DNA of 64,000 nt from Viscum album (Eukaryota > Streptophyta > Magnoliopsida > Santalales > Viscaceae), in contig OY728158.1 of the NCBI GenBank assembly GCA_963277665.1, forward strand, positions 599,378,818 through 599,442,817, read 5' to 3'. The first letter of the stretch is position 1, and each line of letters opens with the position of its first letter. The notes below the pieces were generated by a model. That model did no database searches, had not been told where the DNA came from, and saw nothing but the letters and a program-made list of their open reading frames with translations. Below, in pieces: positions 41,065 to 52,631 of this stretch. The position numbers were made by a program, and so were the translations under genes.

Positions 41065-41079
41065 CCTCTCCCCCACACT
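41065..41079 (-). other. Second PPT-like tract of E
   Basis: AGTGTGGGGGAGAGG on the minus strand, just downstream in sense of the hairpin at 41087-41104. A third tract (GTGTGGGGGGGAATGG core) is at 41152-41170. Confidence 0.5.
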
Positions 41080-41086
41080 GAAACAG

Positions 41087-41104
41087 ATGCTTGCCCTCAA
41101 GCAT
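41087..41104. repeat. Perfect hairpin preceding PPT-like tract
   Basis: ATGCTTG and CAAGCAT are exact reverse complements around a four-base loop. From memory, a similar TTGCTTGAGGACAAGCAA-type hairpin before a GTGTGGGGG tract is common in Athila/Tat-type plant elements. Confidence 0.65.
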
Positions 41105-42059
41105 ATGATAACATGGGGAAAATCAATAATAGGGTACCCAAACAATGAAATCCATTCCCCCCCACACTTAAATTTCAAAAAAAATTATGCAATGAAAATC
41201 CATGTTGATATTGGGTGGGAAAAGGTATTGGGATTGTAATGTGGCTATCAAAGAAAAGGTTTTCATAGGCTCTAAGGGGCTTTCAAAAGGAGGATTAATG
41301 TAAGGGAAATGAGAGGCTATTTGGCTATTGTGATTCTCATGTGGTTTAGAAAATTCCTCTATCATATTAATACACACTAAGGTAGTAAATTCAGCTCGAA
41401 GGTCCACAAACTCAAGACTCACAAATGGGGGTGAAAACACACATTTTGAAAAGATGGCCATAGGTGGCCTTGACATGAAAGCAAATGTTTGTTCTCACGG
41501 TTTTGGAAAACCATTTTCCAAATCAAAAAATTGAGCATTCAAAATTTATTGGTTTTGACACAAAATTATTTATCCAAATTCTTAATTAAAATAAAAAATG
41601 GTTGGACAAAATTTCAAAACACGATGGTGAGTAAGCATGAATCCTTTTTTGTATTTTTTTAAGTGATTGTGTTTTTTGGTTTTTTTAGTTTTTAAGGTTT
41701 TTTTAAAATTCACACCCACACAATAAAGAAAAAAAGGGTTTGATGAAGAAAGTGGTAAAAAAATAGAGAGGAAGAAGAAGAAAGAGGTAGAGAGAGGAAG
41801 AGATAGAGAGAGAGTTCAAGGGAAAGAGGTGCCCCTAGTTTAGATTTGGCGGGTCGCCATCTCCATCTAGTGGTGGGTCGAGTACAGAAGTTTGGGATCC
41901 AATGAAAGTTGATGTTGATCCAAGATTGTGGGATGTTACCTGAAAAAGAAAAATCATTATTCATATAATGAAAAACTAAAAAGAAATTGAAATTTCATAA
42001 AATTAAAAGAAAACATGGGTTGCCTCCCAAAAAGTGCTGCATTTATTTTTCTACAGCTG

Positions 42060-42898
42060 GAAAATTGCAGTGGACTACCCATAGTCTGACGGTATCCATT
42101 GTATTTTCTCAACTCCAGTGTGCTTCCAGAAAAACTTTTTCTTTGGGAGGCCTGATGATTCATTGGATAATTTATTCCCACCCTTGTTGGTGTGCTTGCA
42201 ATTCAATGGGGTTGGAAAGAGAATATTTCTATCCTCACTTTGGTCTTCAACCTCAGGAATGATTTTATCCACAAAGTGATGGTTTTCTATTCTTGGATAT
42301 TCAGGAAGATGACTCAATTCTGATGGTTCATTTATGTAAGGATCAGATAACACAAAAGCAGAGTATGAGATCCAAATTGTTTTTGACTCATTTATTTCAT
42401 CACTTATCGATGTAGACTAATGAGGATCAGTGGAGTCATATGACTGAATAAAATTTTCAATATCCTTTATTTCAATGTTGTTTTCCAAAGAATGGTCAAT
42501 TTCTACCTCATCAGTGATCACTTTATTAATTAGGGTACAAATATCACAAACATCACTACCATCAGGACAATATAAACACATTGGTTCAAGGTTCACTTCA
42601 CATATAACAGAATTTTCAGAATCATGGATAGGAAATTATGAATGTGGTATAATTTGATCTAAATCAACAAATGAGCATTCTAGTTCATTTTCCTCATTAC
42701 CATCCATGTTGGAGCATTGGAGGTCAGAAGTGAGATGGGATTCCAAAGAGTTTTCAAGATCCTTTAGATCAATAGAGTTTTCATTTGTAACGTCAACATC
42801 AATTTCACCATTAATCACTCGGTTAATGAGATGCAATATTCACAAACTCCTCTATTAGTAGAACATGAAGAACATGATGGATTAGGATTCAACACACT
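42060..42898 (-). pseudogene. E post-protease tail with duplicated CX2C-X6-CX2C motif (broken)
   Basis: This continues in frame after the protease ORF's stop (42899-42901). Reading leftward, CSSC-x6-CEYC lies at 42833-42874. An acidic stretch follows in a shifted frame (IDVDVTNENSIDLKDLENSLE). A second Cys cluster, CLYC-x6-CDIC, is at 42537-42578, with another acidic stretch of the same pattern (IEIKDIENF). The tail ends in a basic segment (GLPKKKFFWKHTG), with stops near 42075. The two clusters have identical spacing and similar flanks, so they look like a tandem duplication of about 296 bases. One in-frame stop, one frameshift and a further stop at about 42417 break it. The function is unknown: a zinc-ribbon-like fold is possible but not shown. 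Confidence 0.55.
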
Positions 42899-43888
42899 CT
42901 AAGAGGGAGTTTCAGAAACATGGATAGAGAATACAGATTTATTCTCTAATGGGTATCGCATGGATTGAAAAATATTGAACCTGACCATTTGGTCACCAAA
43001 TTCCATGGATAAGATGCCAGCGTGGACATCAATTTTGGTTTTAGATGTCATAAGGAATGGTATTCCTAGAATCAGAGGAGATTTGCAAGAAGTTATCTCA
43101 CCTCCAATGTCAAGGACATAAAACTCAGCTGGGAAGATAAGATCATTTACTTGAACAAGGACATCCTCAATTATTCCCTCAGGACTAGATGTGCTTCGAT
43201 TGGCTAACTGAATGACAACACCCGTTGGGTGCAAGGGACCTAGAACAAGGTTGGAGAATATGGATTTGGCCATGACATTAATTGAGGCTCCTAGGTCTAT
43301 GAGTGCATCATCAAAGTTCGAACATCCAATTTGGCATGGAACCGTAAAGGTACCTGGATCTTTGCACTTAATGGGTATGGACTGCTGGGTGGAAACATTT
43401 TCAAAGGTCCTAAGTTGCCTCTTGTGGGTACAAAACTCCTTGAGAAACTTGGCACACTTAGGAATTTTTTTTATGGCATATAAGAGGGGAATGTTGACTT
43501 CAACACGTCTAAACATGTCGATCATTTCAGGATTAGGTTCAAAGGACTTCCTTGGTTTAGAAACGTCTTGAGGAAAAGGAATTGGGTTCCTAAGTGGAAT
43601 TGAAGTAGGTGAGGGAATGGTTTCAGGTTCCTTTTCAAGTTTATTTTTCTTTTTATTTTCTAGTTCAACATTCAAAGGAGGGCTAGAGGACTTATCTTGA
43701 GGCATAGTAATGTGCTTTCCTGATCTAAGTGCAATTGCACTTACATTACCCTTGGGGTTGGGTAATGGTTGAGTTGGGAGTTGGGAAGAATTTGATTGTT
43801 GTTGCTGGCTCAGGTGGGATGCAAGTTGAACTATTTGAGTTTCAATGTTTTTAAGGCTAGAACGGGTGAAGGAGGAAATATCTTCCAC
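42899..43888 (-). pseudogene. E gag-protease ORF, retropepsin domain (329 codons open)
   Basis: The longest ORF in the window. Residues 1-60 continue the Gag C-terminus (Gln-rich, then AIALRSGK, a motif I recall from Athila-type polyproteins). Residues 60-170 are a Pro-rich and Lys-rich linker. The protease lies at about 175-300: the active-site motif is ALIDLGAS at 195-202, with Asp198, and the later hydrophobic-glycine motif LILGIPFL is at 272-279. D-L-G instead of D-T/S-G is usual in Athila-type proteases, so it is not damage. The ATG is internal: the frame continues upstream into gag. The expected role was cleavage of the Gag polyprotein. No RT follows. Confidence 0.85.
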
Positions 43889-45122
43889 TGCACTTTCCCA
43901 TGGTTGCTTAGAAGAAGAGGCTTGTCCTAGATTGGGATTGCCTTGATTTTGGTTCTTGGTAAATCGATTGAATTAGTTTGGAAATTGGGAAGGCTCACTA
44001 AGATAGTGGAATCCATGAGGAGGATAGGTGGATTGATCCTTTGTGGTTGAGGGACAAAAGGATAAGGTTGTTGGAAGTTACCAACACCTTGACTATATTG
44101 AAACTGGTTTGGGTTTTGAGGAGGGAATTGAGGGGGGGGTGAGATATGGGATTACCATGCCTAAGGCCTTGGTTATAGGAAGAAGAGAAGGGCTCAGAGT
44201 GAGGTTGGTTGAAGTTTCTAAAAAACTGACCTGTTAGTTGAGGATTGGTGTTCCGCTGAGCATATGCTGCATTGAGCTCCATTGGTCCAGATGAATCGGA
44301 TTGATCCTCTTGAAGTTGTGGACATGTGTCAGTTGGATGAGATGGAGAGTTGTAGATTCCACAGTTTTTGATAGGTCCAGGAAACATTGATTGCGGAGAA
44401 GACGAGGTTGGGGATTTGGTAGCCACAGCTAGCTATCGCACAAGACCTGTAAGTTCACTCATCCACTCGGTCATTTTGTTTGGCTCAATTGTTTGATTAT
44501 CTTGGGATTGATTGACTTGATCATGTGCTCGAGTATGGAATTATTGTGTGTTTGTAGTCATGTTACTTATGAGATCTCTTGTAGCTGCAGGAGTTTTATC
44601 AACCAGAGCACCACCACTTGAGGCATCAATGAGAGTTCTCTCCATAGCCAATAACCCCTCATAGAAGTATTGGATCAAGAGTTGTTAATGGATTTGGTGG
44701 TGTGGTCAGGTTTCCACAAGCTTTTTGAACCTCTCCCAGTACTCATGGAGTGATTCATTTGGGAATTGACGGATACCACTTATTTCCTTTTGGATAGAAG
44801 CAGTACGAGAAGCAGGAAAGAATTTTTCTAAGAAAAGCTACTTCATGTCATTCCATGTGGTTATGGAACCAGGAGGTAGGTAGTAGAGCCATGACTTAGC
44901 AGTGTCAGCTAGGGAAAAAGGGAATGCTCGGAGTTTGATTTTTTCTTTAGAAACCCCTTGAGGTTTCATGGTAGAGCATACTACTTGGAACTCTTTAAGG
45001 TGAAGATGTGGATCCTCACAGGCTAGCCCGTGAAAATGAGGGAGAAGATGAATCAAACCCGATTTGAGTTCAAAGTCAGCCTCTATATTTGGATATTGAA
45101 TACCAAGAGGTTGGTAATTCAT
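43889..45122 (-). pseudogene. gag: E gag (broken by stops and a frameshift)
   Basis: Gag starts at an ATG at 45120-45122. Residues 15-95 hold the Athila-type capsid region: FELKSGLIHLLPHFHGL, EDPHLHLKEF, IKLRAFPFSL, SWLYYLPPGSITTW. Then LFLEKFFPASRTASIQKEI and ALVDKTPAATRDLI follow, with in-frame stops near 44836, 44723, 44714, 44546 and 44435. The zinc-knuckle-like CGIYNSPSHPTDTCP at about 44350 has lost one Cys to Tyr. A run of eight G at 44132-44139 marks a frameshift. After it the frame continues to the protease ORF, with one more stop near 43974. It is clearly related to functional capsid genes but no longer makes full-length Gag. Confidence 0.85.
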
Positions 45123-45481
45123 ATCAGGGGCAGCGAGTTCTTTTAGGTTTTGTTCCTAAGATTGGCCATTTCAATTTCAACTGGTTGGAAGAGGACTGGT
45201 TCTTGAATTATTTGAGTATCTCTTATGTTCCTCCTAAGTTGGCAAAGTGTTCGCTCAATTTCAGGGTCAAAAAAATCCGAGGGATTTTTTGGGAGGCTAC
45301 GGGGCATTCAAAGAGATTTTGTAAGAAAGAGGAAGATGTGTTTTTCTTTGTATTTTTTTCAGTTTATGATTTTTAAGAGGAAGACGGGTTTTTCTTTGTG
45401 TTTTTTTTTAATTTTTTTTTAAAATTTTGTTTTTTTGTTTTTTTCGACAATAAACAGAAACTAATGAATAATTAAAGCACC
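45123..45481 (-). other. E 5' leader
   Basis: 360 bases between PBS and gag. On the plus strand the part near 45390-45445 is a T-rich low-complexity tract. No other feature is seen. ORFs on the plus strand here are antisense and not considered real. Confidence 0.6.
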
Positions 45482-45500
45482 ATCCCCAGAAACGGAACCA
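45482..45500 (-). other. E primer-binding site, tRNA-Asp type
   Basis: On the minus strand TGGTTCCGTTTCTGGGGAT starts two bases after the LTR end. Against the complement of the plant tRNA-Asp 3' end (TGGCGCCGTTGCCGGGGAT) I count 15 of 19 matches. This primer is known for Athila/Tat-type elements. Confidence 0.7.
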
Positions 45501-45502
45501 TT

Positions 45503-47423
45503 TGAAACGCACGGCCGATTGTTTCCTATCAACCGGTCAAAGTTCCGGTGCTCTGCTAATATGTATAGCAACACTCGGGTCGAATCCTCGGCGATGATAC
45601 TTTGAAATAGTCATTTGTTTTTAGTTGATTGTATTATGATTGGGGGGTTTTGATTGCAGAGCTTAATTGAAATTACTAATTGACTATGATTTATTTAAGA
45701 AATTGATAATGATTGGGGTGAGTTTATTATTAGGGATTTAATCTTGTGAAATCCTTGATCTTTTCTTTATATTGCATTTAAATTAACACCCACTTCACAA
45801 GTTCACGTCGATTAGAATTCCTAAGTGTTAAAGCTTTAATCCAAGCCTTAACTTAACTAGGATTCTAAAATAAATCAATACTTGTTTATGGTAGTGTATT
45901 TATGGTTCCAATAATCCATGGAAACCACATTCTAAACAAAAGATGTCATTAATCCATGACATATTAAGTCCAACATACACAATGTTAAATTAACGAATAC
46001 TCATCGAGAAAATAATCTCAATCACTTAACATACCTAAATTTTGACTCACCCCAATGAGATATTTACTCATCCATTTGGGTTTTTAATATTCTGGTTATA
46101 ATAATTATGATGATAAATTAAGAATAGAAGAAAAAGAAAGGGATTAGAAAAAAGTGGTACGTCGAACACACACACACGAACAATGATGATAATTAAAAAC
46201 AGATTTTTGATTGAATGTGGAAGAAAAATAAGGGAAGTGTATTTAACTAAATTTAATATATTTTAAGAACATTAATATTAAAATACATAAGGTGGAGGAT
46301 AATAAGAGATATTGAAGAAGAAACTTGCATTAAAATAGAATTACAAAAGAAAGGGCTTACAAAATTACAAAAACGAAGAACACAAAAGTAAGTGAAAACA
46401 AAGAGAGGAGGAAAGGTCTCTCAAGTAAAAACTTGATTATTTCAGATCCTCCCAAGCCTTTGTAAAAGTTTTGGTCGTGAAAATATTATCTCCTCTCTTC
46501 TGAAATTCGAACCCCTCTCAAGGAGAGAAGGGGAGAGTATTTATAGCCCAAGGAGTGGACTGTTTACATTCCAGCAATACCCCTCCACTTGGCTCGCAGA
46601 TATGAACATCATGACAGCCGAATCTCGAGAAATATACTTCTTAAAAGTTGTAGATAATACAGTTGGAAGACTACTCTCAAAATTTGGAGTCATTTGGACT
46701 TAAGGGTCAAAAGTTATGGCCGGTTGATTAAACAAAGTAAAACTGTCCATTTCAATCCAGTATTTTTGAAGTCCAGAATGTGAAAGGGTTTTTGAATATG
46801 AATATGCCTTTAAATCCGAATGGGTTATACAACAAAGTCTGCCGCCTATATCTCCTCTTTCCCACTGCAAAATAGCATCTTTATTTGATGCTTACATCAT
46901 GAGATATGTCATGCATACTATACTGATTTTAATTCTCTTCCAGAATGGTGGGCTGAACTTCAAATCTTCATTTGGGCCCTTTATACTTGGATTTGGGCCT
47001 TGAAAGTTTTATCCAAGATTACATGTAGAGTCCCACGAATTATGGTGTAGAGTTAATGTTTTTGGACTTCTGTATTGATCCCATTAAATCAATCTTCAAG
47101 GCTGGTCCAATTTGTTCACAGATTCTTTGGTCTTGTTTGTTAGGACCATATGAACCTTCAAATGGCAGAATTGGCTCATGGTACCTTCTAATTAAATGTT
47201 TTATATTGAAAGGATAATCCTAAAAAAGAATAACCAAACAATTTAGATCTGTATAGTGATAGTTATAATTAAAACAATAAACTGACTCAATTGGACTACT
47301 TATAAAAATGCTCAAAAATTATACTTAATATTAAAACATTAATATTTCACACAAATTATGCACATTTAATATAAAATTAGTAAAGGGGGAATATAATAAG
47401 TCATGAAAATATTAATAACATCA
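45503..47423 (-). repeat. E 5' LTR
   Basis: 1921 bases, TGAAAC...ACATCA on the plus strand, collinear with 38227-40144. The minus-strand TATA box is at 46537-46546. It would drive transcription toward gag. Confidence 0.9.
46537..46546 (-). promoter_or_regulatory. TATA box in E 5' LTR
   Basis: Minus-strand CTATAAATAC, same as in the 3' LTR. It is the predicted promoter of E. Confidence 0.6.
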
Positions 47424-47428
47424 ATGTG
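47424..47428. repeat. Right TSD of E (ATGTG)
   Basis: Exact partner of 38222-38226. Confidence 0.9.
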
Positions 47429-48946
47429 TTTGTTCTACCTATTGTATTTAATCCTTTAATATCATCATATAACCTTTATGATGCATTATTGGAACTAGTT
47501 TTATGAGTTCTTGGTGTGTAGTCTTATTTCGACCGGTGTTCGAACATGGTTTGGGTAATGATGCTCTTGATTAATCATGATGTTGACATAAAAAATATTG
47601 ATATAGGAACTTACTTACCATGAAGTGATCATTTATATGATTTTTAGAATGATATAAAAATTCATTCTTATATGATTAGAACAATTTTGAGTTTGATCAT
47701 ATATGTATACATATGTAGCCTGTGAAAACATGTTTAATGATTGATCACATCTGTGCATATGTGTAACCCATGATACCCATTTTCAAGTTTGATCAAATGT
47801 GCATGTTTGGATGCTATGACCCATGAATGTTATTCTATGCCTCTGGACGTATGTGACTAATATGATGAAACTGGTTCCATGTGTTGTATTTGGTATTTTT
47901 TATGTCGTTGTTGTTCTATGAATGGTATCAAAGAGACAGGTGAACCCATCATGGATTGGTGGCCCTAAAGGGGGAGTGTGATTAGGTTTTTCATGTGAAA
48001 ACATGATAAGACTGAGTTAAATGATGGGGTTTGATAGCCTTGTGGCCTGACCTGGGGGAGTGATGTTCTTATGTGATCTGACCTAATAGGTGACGGTGGG
48101 CATAATGATATCTAGTGACCTAACCTAGGACACAGTACCATGATATGATGGAATTATTGCTTGATCCAAGGTAGTATTAATATACAATGACTATGTGAAA
48201 TAATACATGTGAGAGATGAGGAATGGCAGACTTATTTCTTTACCTGAGACTTATTATCCTTTTGGATACAATGGAGTACATGTGGTGACCTTGTGTTTGA
48301 TTCTAATTCACATATTCTATTATGACTATATTTATGACATAGAGCTAAATAATTTATTACCAAAGGTTTGCGGTGGCTTGGTTAGTGTATGACTTCTTGA
48401 TACATGATTGTGTTTTTTTAATTTCATGTTATCTAATATCATTACCTACACTCTTAATCATGTTCACTTGTGTTAAGGAAACATTTTTATCATCCCACTA
48501 GGTTTTTACTCACACCCTACAAGGGAATCATGATTTGTGTGAAAGCTTCATGATCAATGATACATGAAAGGAAAACCCCTTGTGATAGAGAGGAATGGGA
48601 TAAATAATGGTGATTAGAGGAGGATCTAGGATAGACTCCAAAGTGATGACACAATGTTTTTACTTACATATAATTCTCACACTCTTGTTATACCTTCCAA
48701 TATAGGGTCATTGGTTTATTTTTTTTGTATGAATTGAGATACCTACCATGCCTTAGGTTTTAAAATTATTTATTTTTTCTACTATTTTATTATTTATATT
48801 TTTTATTGATAATAATGGTATATACTCTCCATTGAAGACATTCATACTATTTCTACTAGTCAAGAACCTCTTGCATATAGGGAGGTGTGTATGAGGCCAT
48901 GTGGTACTCCGGATCGAACTCAGTGATTTGGATTTGGGTGTTACAA
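47429..48946 (+). repeat. D 5' LTR, second part
   Basis: It continues the D LTR after E and aligns with 54945-56004 and 59925-60372. Shared blocks are near 47690 (55190) and 48500 (59935). It ends GGGTGTTACA, three bases before the PBS. Confidence 0.75.
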
Positions 48947-48949
48947 AGT

Positions 48950-48960
48950 GGTATCAACAT
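48950..48960 (+). other. D primer-binding site, tRNA-Met type
   Basis: TGGTATCAACA begins three bases after the LTR terminus. The TGGTATCA core is intact and later bases differ from TGGTATCAGAGC. Confidence 0.7.
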
Positions 48961-49592
48961 ATCTTTTCCTATTTTTTCTTCTTGAATATGCTTTTGGGGG
49001 AAAGGTCAAAATGCGTTAGGCTATGTGGGACTCAAGAATGAGATTTAAATGTGTTCTTAGCCATCACATGTGTAATGAACCTCAAAGTTATCATAGTTTG
49101 GTCCACTATTACTATTATGGTTTTATGGTTTCATGTTTATCCTAAGTATATTGTGCTATTAGAGGTTTATGGGATTTTTATATGTTCATACATCATGACC
49201 AGGAAGTCAGGATCACATGTCATATATATATTCCTATTAAGTCCTGTATGGTAGTTCTTAAAATTAATGCCTTGATATATGCTTTATATTTTTTGATATA
49301 TCCTTTTTCCTATTTTTGGGATATATCTATACTGAAATTGATTATTTGAACTTGATCATACTTATTTTAATATATATGACTATGACTAATATACATGAAT
49401 AGAGAACTAGGCTTGACCCTTGGATAACACTAAGAGGGATGTGTTTTCTTATTACTAATATCCACATAGAATAAATTTTTTGTAATCCCTTGTGTGTGTA
49501 TATGAAATTATTATGTTTTTATTTAATTAATCTATTATTGATGTTATAAGGATTCATTAGTATTTTAGAAAATCCCTCCTCGATTTCGTCTT
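48961..49592 (+). other. D 5' leader
   Basis: About 630 bases between PBS and the first gag-like ATG. AT-rich, with one open stretch (49051-49254) that has no family features. Confidence 0.5.
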
Positions 49593-50566
49593 ATGATACC
49601 ACCTAGAGAAGCTATCTAGGATTCTCCTACAAATGAGGATTCTCCAGTTCTACCAAAAATTGTGTAGGATAATTCTTTCACAATCACTCCAGTGGTTCAA
49701 ATTGAAGGACCACTTCATCTAGGAGTCTTTCAAATATTTCATATTCAATTTTGAGGGGTTTTCAAGAAATTATTCATTTATACTCAAGAATTTCATATCT
49801 ACCACCCACCATCCTTCACGGGAACCAGAGGCCCTTAGGATGTTGAGGGATGGATTGGTGTTATTGAGGTAATATTTTATCTAGTAAAGACTCAGGAAGA
49901 CCATCAAGTGAATCTGGCTACATACATACTTTAGGGACTTTCTAGGAGATGGAGGAGTTTCATGAATCAAGTAGGGAAATGTGAAGGTCTGACTTGGATG
50001 ACCATCAAATACCTTTTCTTTGAGGAGTTTCATCTGAGTATACTAAATATAGACCAAACATAAGAGTTTATAAAGATTCAGTGGGGCTCTATTATAGTTT
50101 CTTCTAACTTGACATGTTTCATGTAGTTTTTATTCTTCTTCCATATGTTTTCTAGGAATGAGGCCCATAAGTACAAGAAGTTCAAGATTTGTCTTCATTT
50201 ACATCTGAGACACATGGTCATAAATTTGAATCCTATGAGATATAAGGAGGTGATTTTCACAACCTTGATTATTGATAAGGGTTTATAAGAGGATAGGGTA
50301 TGGGTTTTCTTTCATCCTTCATTGGATTTCCTAGTGATACTTCCAAGGTTAGAAAGAAATAGGTAGATGATTCATGCCAGAGGGGAGAAAGATAACTAGA
50401 GTAGAGAATGGGTTTGTTTACATATTCTATTAGAGGAGAAGTTCCCCAACGATTCAACTATATATAGAGTGTAAATTATCAAAAAAATTTCCCAAAACCT
50501 CAGATCACATGTTGTCGTTGTGGAAATACATTTATTCTTCAACATTTATTCTTGAAGGAATTGTAG
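49593..50566 (+). pseudogene. gag: D gag (broken)
   Basis: It starts MIPPRE at 49593, a typical chromovirus Gag beginning. The capsid region reads PPSFTGTRGP, then EGWIGVIEVIF, QVNLATYIL, RRWRSF and GLTWMTIKYLFFEEFH, in the order expected for Ty3/Gypsy Gag. The zinc knuckle is reduced to CCRCGNTFILQH at about 50511-50546, lacking its last Cys. At least seven in-frame stops occur. The capsid role is inferred from the family. Confidence 0.75.
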
Positions 50567-50879
50567 ATGAGGTCTCATGGGGGTTTAAGTCATACATAGG
50601 CATTAATCCATAGGACTGGATGAGTTCCTAAGAAATAGTTTTAGATTCCTCAGATGATGACGACTTAGAAAAGTAATTCATATCAGGGAAAAGTTCATTG
50701 AGATGAGGCTGATTGAGTGTATGTGATGGATTGGGTTCTAGCTGATTACGAAGAGAGACCATTTACTGTTTGATGTATGGTATTGATCACCTACATTATT
50801 TCTAATCCCTTATTTTATATTGGTTCTTTCCATTTTTTATATCTATTCAAATTATTTTTTTATATAATTTAGTTTCCAG

Positions 50880-51070
50880 TTATGTTAACTTTTGATTTGT
50901 TATATCTTGATACACTCTTGGGGAAAAAGTGGATCAACTGCAAAGATGTCTAAGATGTCCCGTAGTAGTAGTTGGATATAAACATCTATGGGATTTCATG
51001 ATTCCTGATATAACAAGATTCGATATGATATTCTCCATGAAGTAGATAAATAGCGAGTAGGATGTTTAGA
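50880..51070 (+). pseudogene. D protease remnant
   Basis: The only recognisable part is the C-terminal LWDFMIPDITRFDMI-type stretch near 50985-51045, comparable to the IPDITxFDVILGMDWL region of chromovirus proteases. The active-site Asp motif is not clear. Low confidence apart from its position between gag and RT. Confidence 0.4.
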
Positions 51071-51274
51071 AATAAGAATGAGACCATACCTGATCTTGAT
51101 TGGATCTATTATAGCACACTTGGTTGTCATGGTTCTTGGGGTGGTGTGGACAATAACCAATTCTTTTCTTCCAGTGGTTGGTATGTATTAATATGTATCC
51201 CCAGATGAATTTTAGGTCCCCATTCATATAGAGGAATTTAATTTTATATCAAACTCATACCATGGGTGCAACTT

Positions 51275-51990
51275 ATTTCAATTCCACAATATCATATGGC
51301 ATTGGATGAGTTGAAGGAACTCAAGGTAAAACTTGAGGTTTTGGAGGTGAAATGTTTTATCAAACCTAGTACATCTTATAGGGGGTGTTTAAGTGTTGTT
51401 TGAAAATAATGTGGATGAAAGTTTTTAGTTATGTGTAGACTAAAGGTTGATAAACCATGTGACCATAAATAATCAATACCCATTTTCAAGGATTGATGAC
51501 TTGTTTGGCCAGTTGTGAGGAGATTAGTGGTTATCTAAGTTTGACTTATGGTTAGGATACCACCATCATTAGGTTATATAGATGGATATTCCCAAGATAA
51601 AGTTCAAGAGTAGATAATAACTTTATGAGTATCCTTTCATGATTTTTGGGATGACAAATGCACCATAAATGTTCAAAGAGCTCATTAATAGGATCTTCCA
51701 TCCGTATCTTGATTATTTCATTATAATATTTGTTGAAAATATATTCATATAATCATGAGCATTATAAGTTCATGCAATAAAACTTAATATTGTATTGAGT
51801 ACACTTCAAGAACACTTTCTTTATGAAAAAAATGTTAAAGTGTCACTTTTAGATTTAAGAGGTACAATTTCTTAGACATGTGATCTATGAGGTTGTAATT
51901 TCATTGGACTTGGAGAATGTAGAGACAATGATGTATTGGTAATGACCTAAGAATGTGTTTGAGATCATCCTCATCCTTGGTTTATCTAGG
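51275..51990 (+). pseudogene. D reverse transcriptase (broken)
   Basis: The start, ISIPQYHMALDELKELKVKL then KCFIKPSTS, matches the Ty3/Gypsy RT opening. After a frameshift come NNQYPFSRIDDLFGQL at about 51470, KFDLWLGYHH near 51535, then FGMTNAP and FHPYLDYFIIIFVE at about 51645-51736. The last is the catalytic motif, in which the usual I-D-D is lost (FVE), so the copy is inactive. Multiple stops are present. RT would copy the element RNA using the Met-tRNA primer. Confidence 0.85.
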
Positions 51991-52039
51991 TACTATAAAT
52001 TTTTTATCTAATAATTATCCCATTTGGAAACACCGATGA

Positions 52040-52500
52040 CAAAGTTGACCAAGAATGGGAAAAATTTTATGTGGAATGATCTATGTTAGGACGTCTTCTT
52101 AGAGTTGAAGTGGAGATTTAAAATAACCTTGATTTTGACATTTCCAAAGCCTAGGATTGGATATGAAGTTTACTATAATACCTCAGGTTTTTGGTTAGGA
52201 TATATGTTAATGAAGAGAGATTATGTTGTCACCTATGTGTAATGTTAGTTAACACTCCATGAGAGGAACTACCAAACTCATGAATTATAGTTAGAAGTTG
52301 TGGTCTACACTTTGATGTGTTGGAGAAACTATCTCATTGGTGAGAGCTTTAATATTTACATGGAACACAAGAGCTTGTGATATATCTTATATCAACATGA
52401 TCTAAACTTTAGGTAAAGGAATTCAGTAGAGTATCTATAAATATTTGAATTTGAGATAGCTATGTTCTGATAAAGGGTAATGTCATTATAAATTCTCTCA
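52040..52500 (+). pseudogene. D RNase H (broken)
   Basis: Readable pieces in order: LELKWRFKITLILTFP near 52095, YNTSGFWLGYMLM, then LHERNYQTHEL and LEVVVYTLMCWRNYLIG near 52260-52340. NIYMEHKSL follows near 52350, the equivalent of the TDHKSL motif. Stops interrupt each piece. It follows RT directly, as in all Ty3/Gypsy elements. Confidence 0.8.
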
Positions 52501-52631
52501 GCAATAAAACAATATAGATATAATAACTTTGAGAGAGGCCTTTATAGGAGGAATAACATTTGATGATTTTAATGGTGGAGTGTCTTGTGGATGAATAAGT
52601 TGTTTGGGGTGTAATAAAATGTGTAACTTTT

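Larger units (their letters stand above)
40159..42059 (-). other. E 3' non-coding region
   Basis: 1.9 kb with no recognised coding sequence. It holds two extra PPT-like tracts, a perfect hairpin at 41087-41104, a GA-rich microsatellite at about 41755-41815, and T/A homopolymer runs. The ORFs at 40261-40551 (plus) and 41168-41476, 41710-41964 (minus) have no family features. In an autonomous Athila-type element RT and integrase would precede this region; here they are absent. Confidence 0.55.
38227..47423 (-). mobile_element. Element E: Athila-like element without RT, inserted in D
   Basis: 9.2 kb, minus strand, with LTRs at 38227-40144 and 45503-47423, an exact 5-bp TSD, a tRNA-Asp-type PBS and a purine tract. 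The internal region (5.36 kb) carries gag and an Athila-type protease domain, then a short acidic tail and about 2 kb of non-coding sequence. No RT, RNase H or integrase motif is visible, so it looks non-autonomous. The LTRs differ at about 15 positions in a 230-base stretch compared by eye, so it is much younger than D. Confidence 0.88.

Noticed and set aside
43212..43571. 119-codon plus-strand ORF
   Set aside because: Antisense shadow of the E protease ORF.
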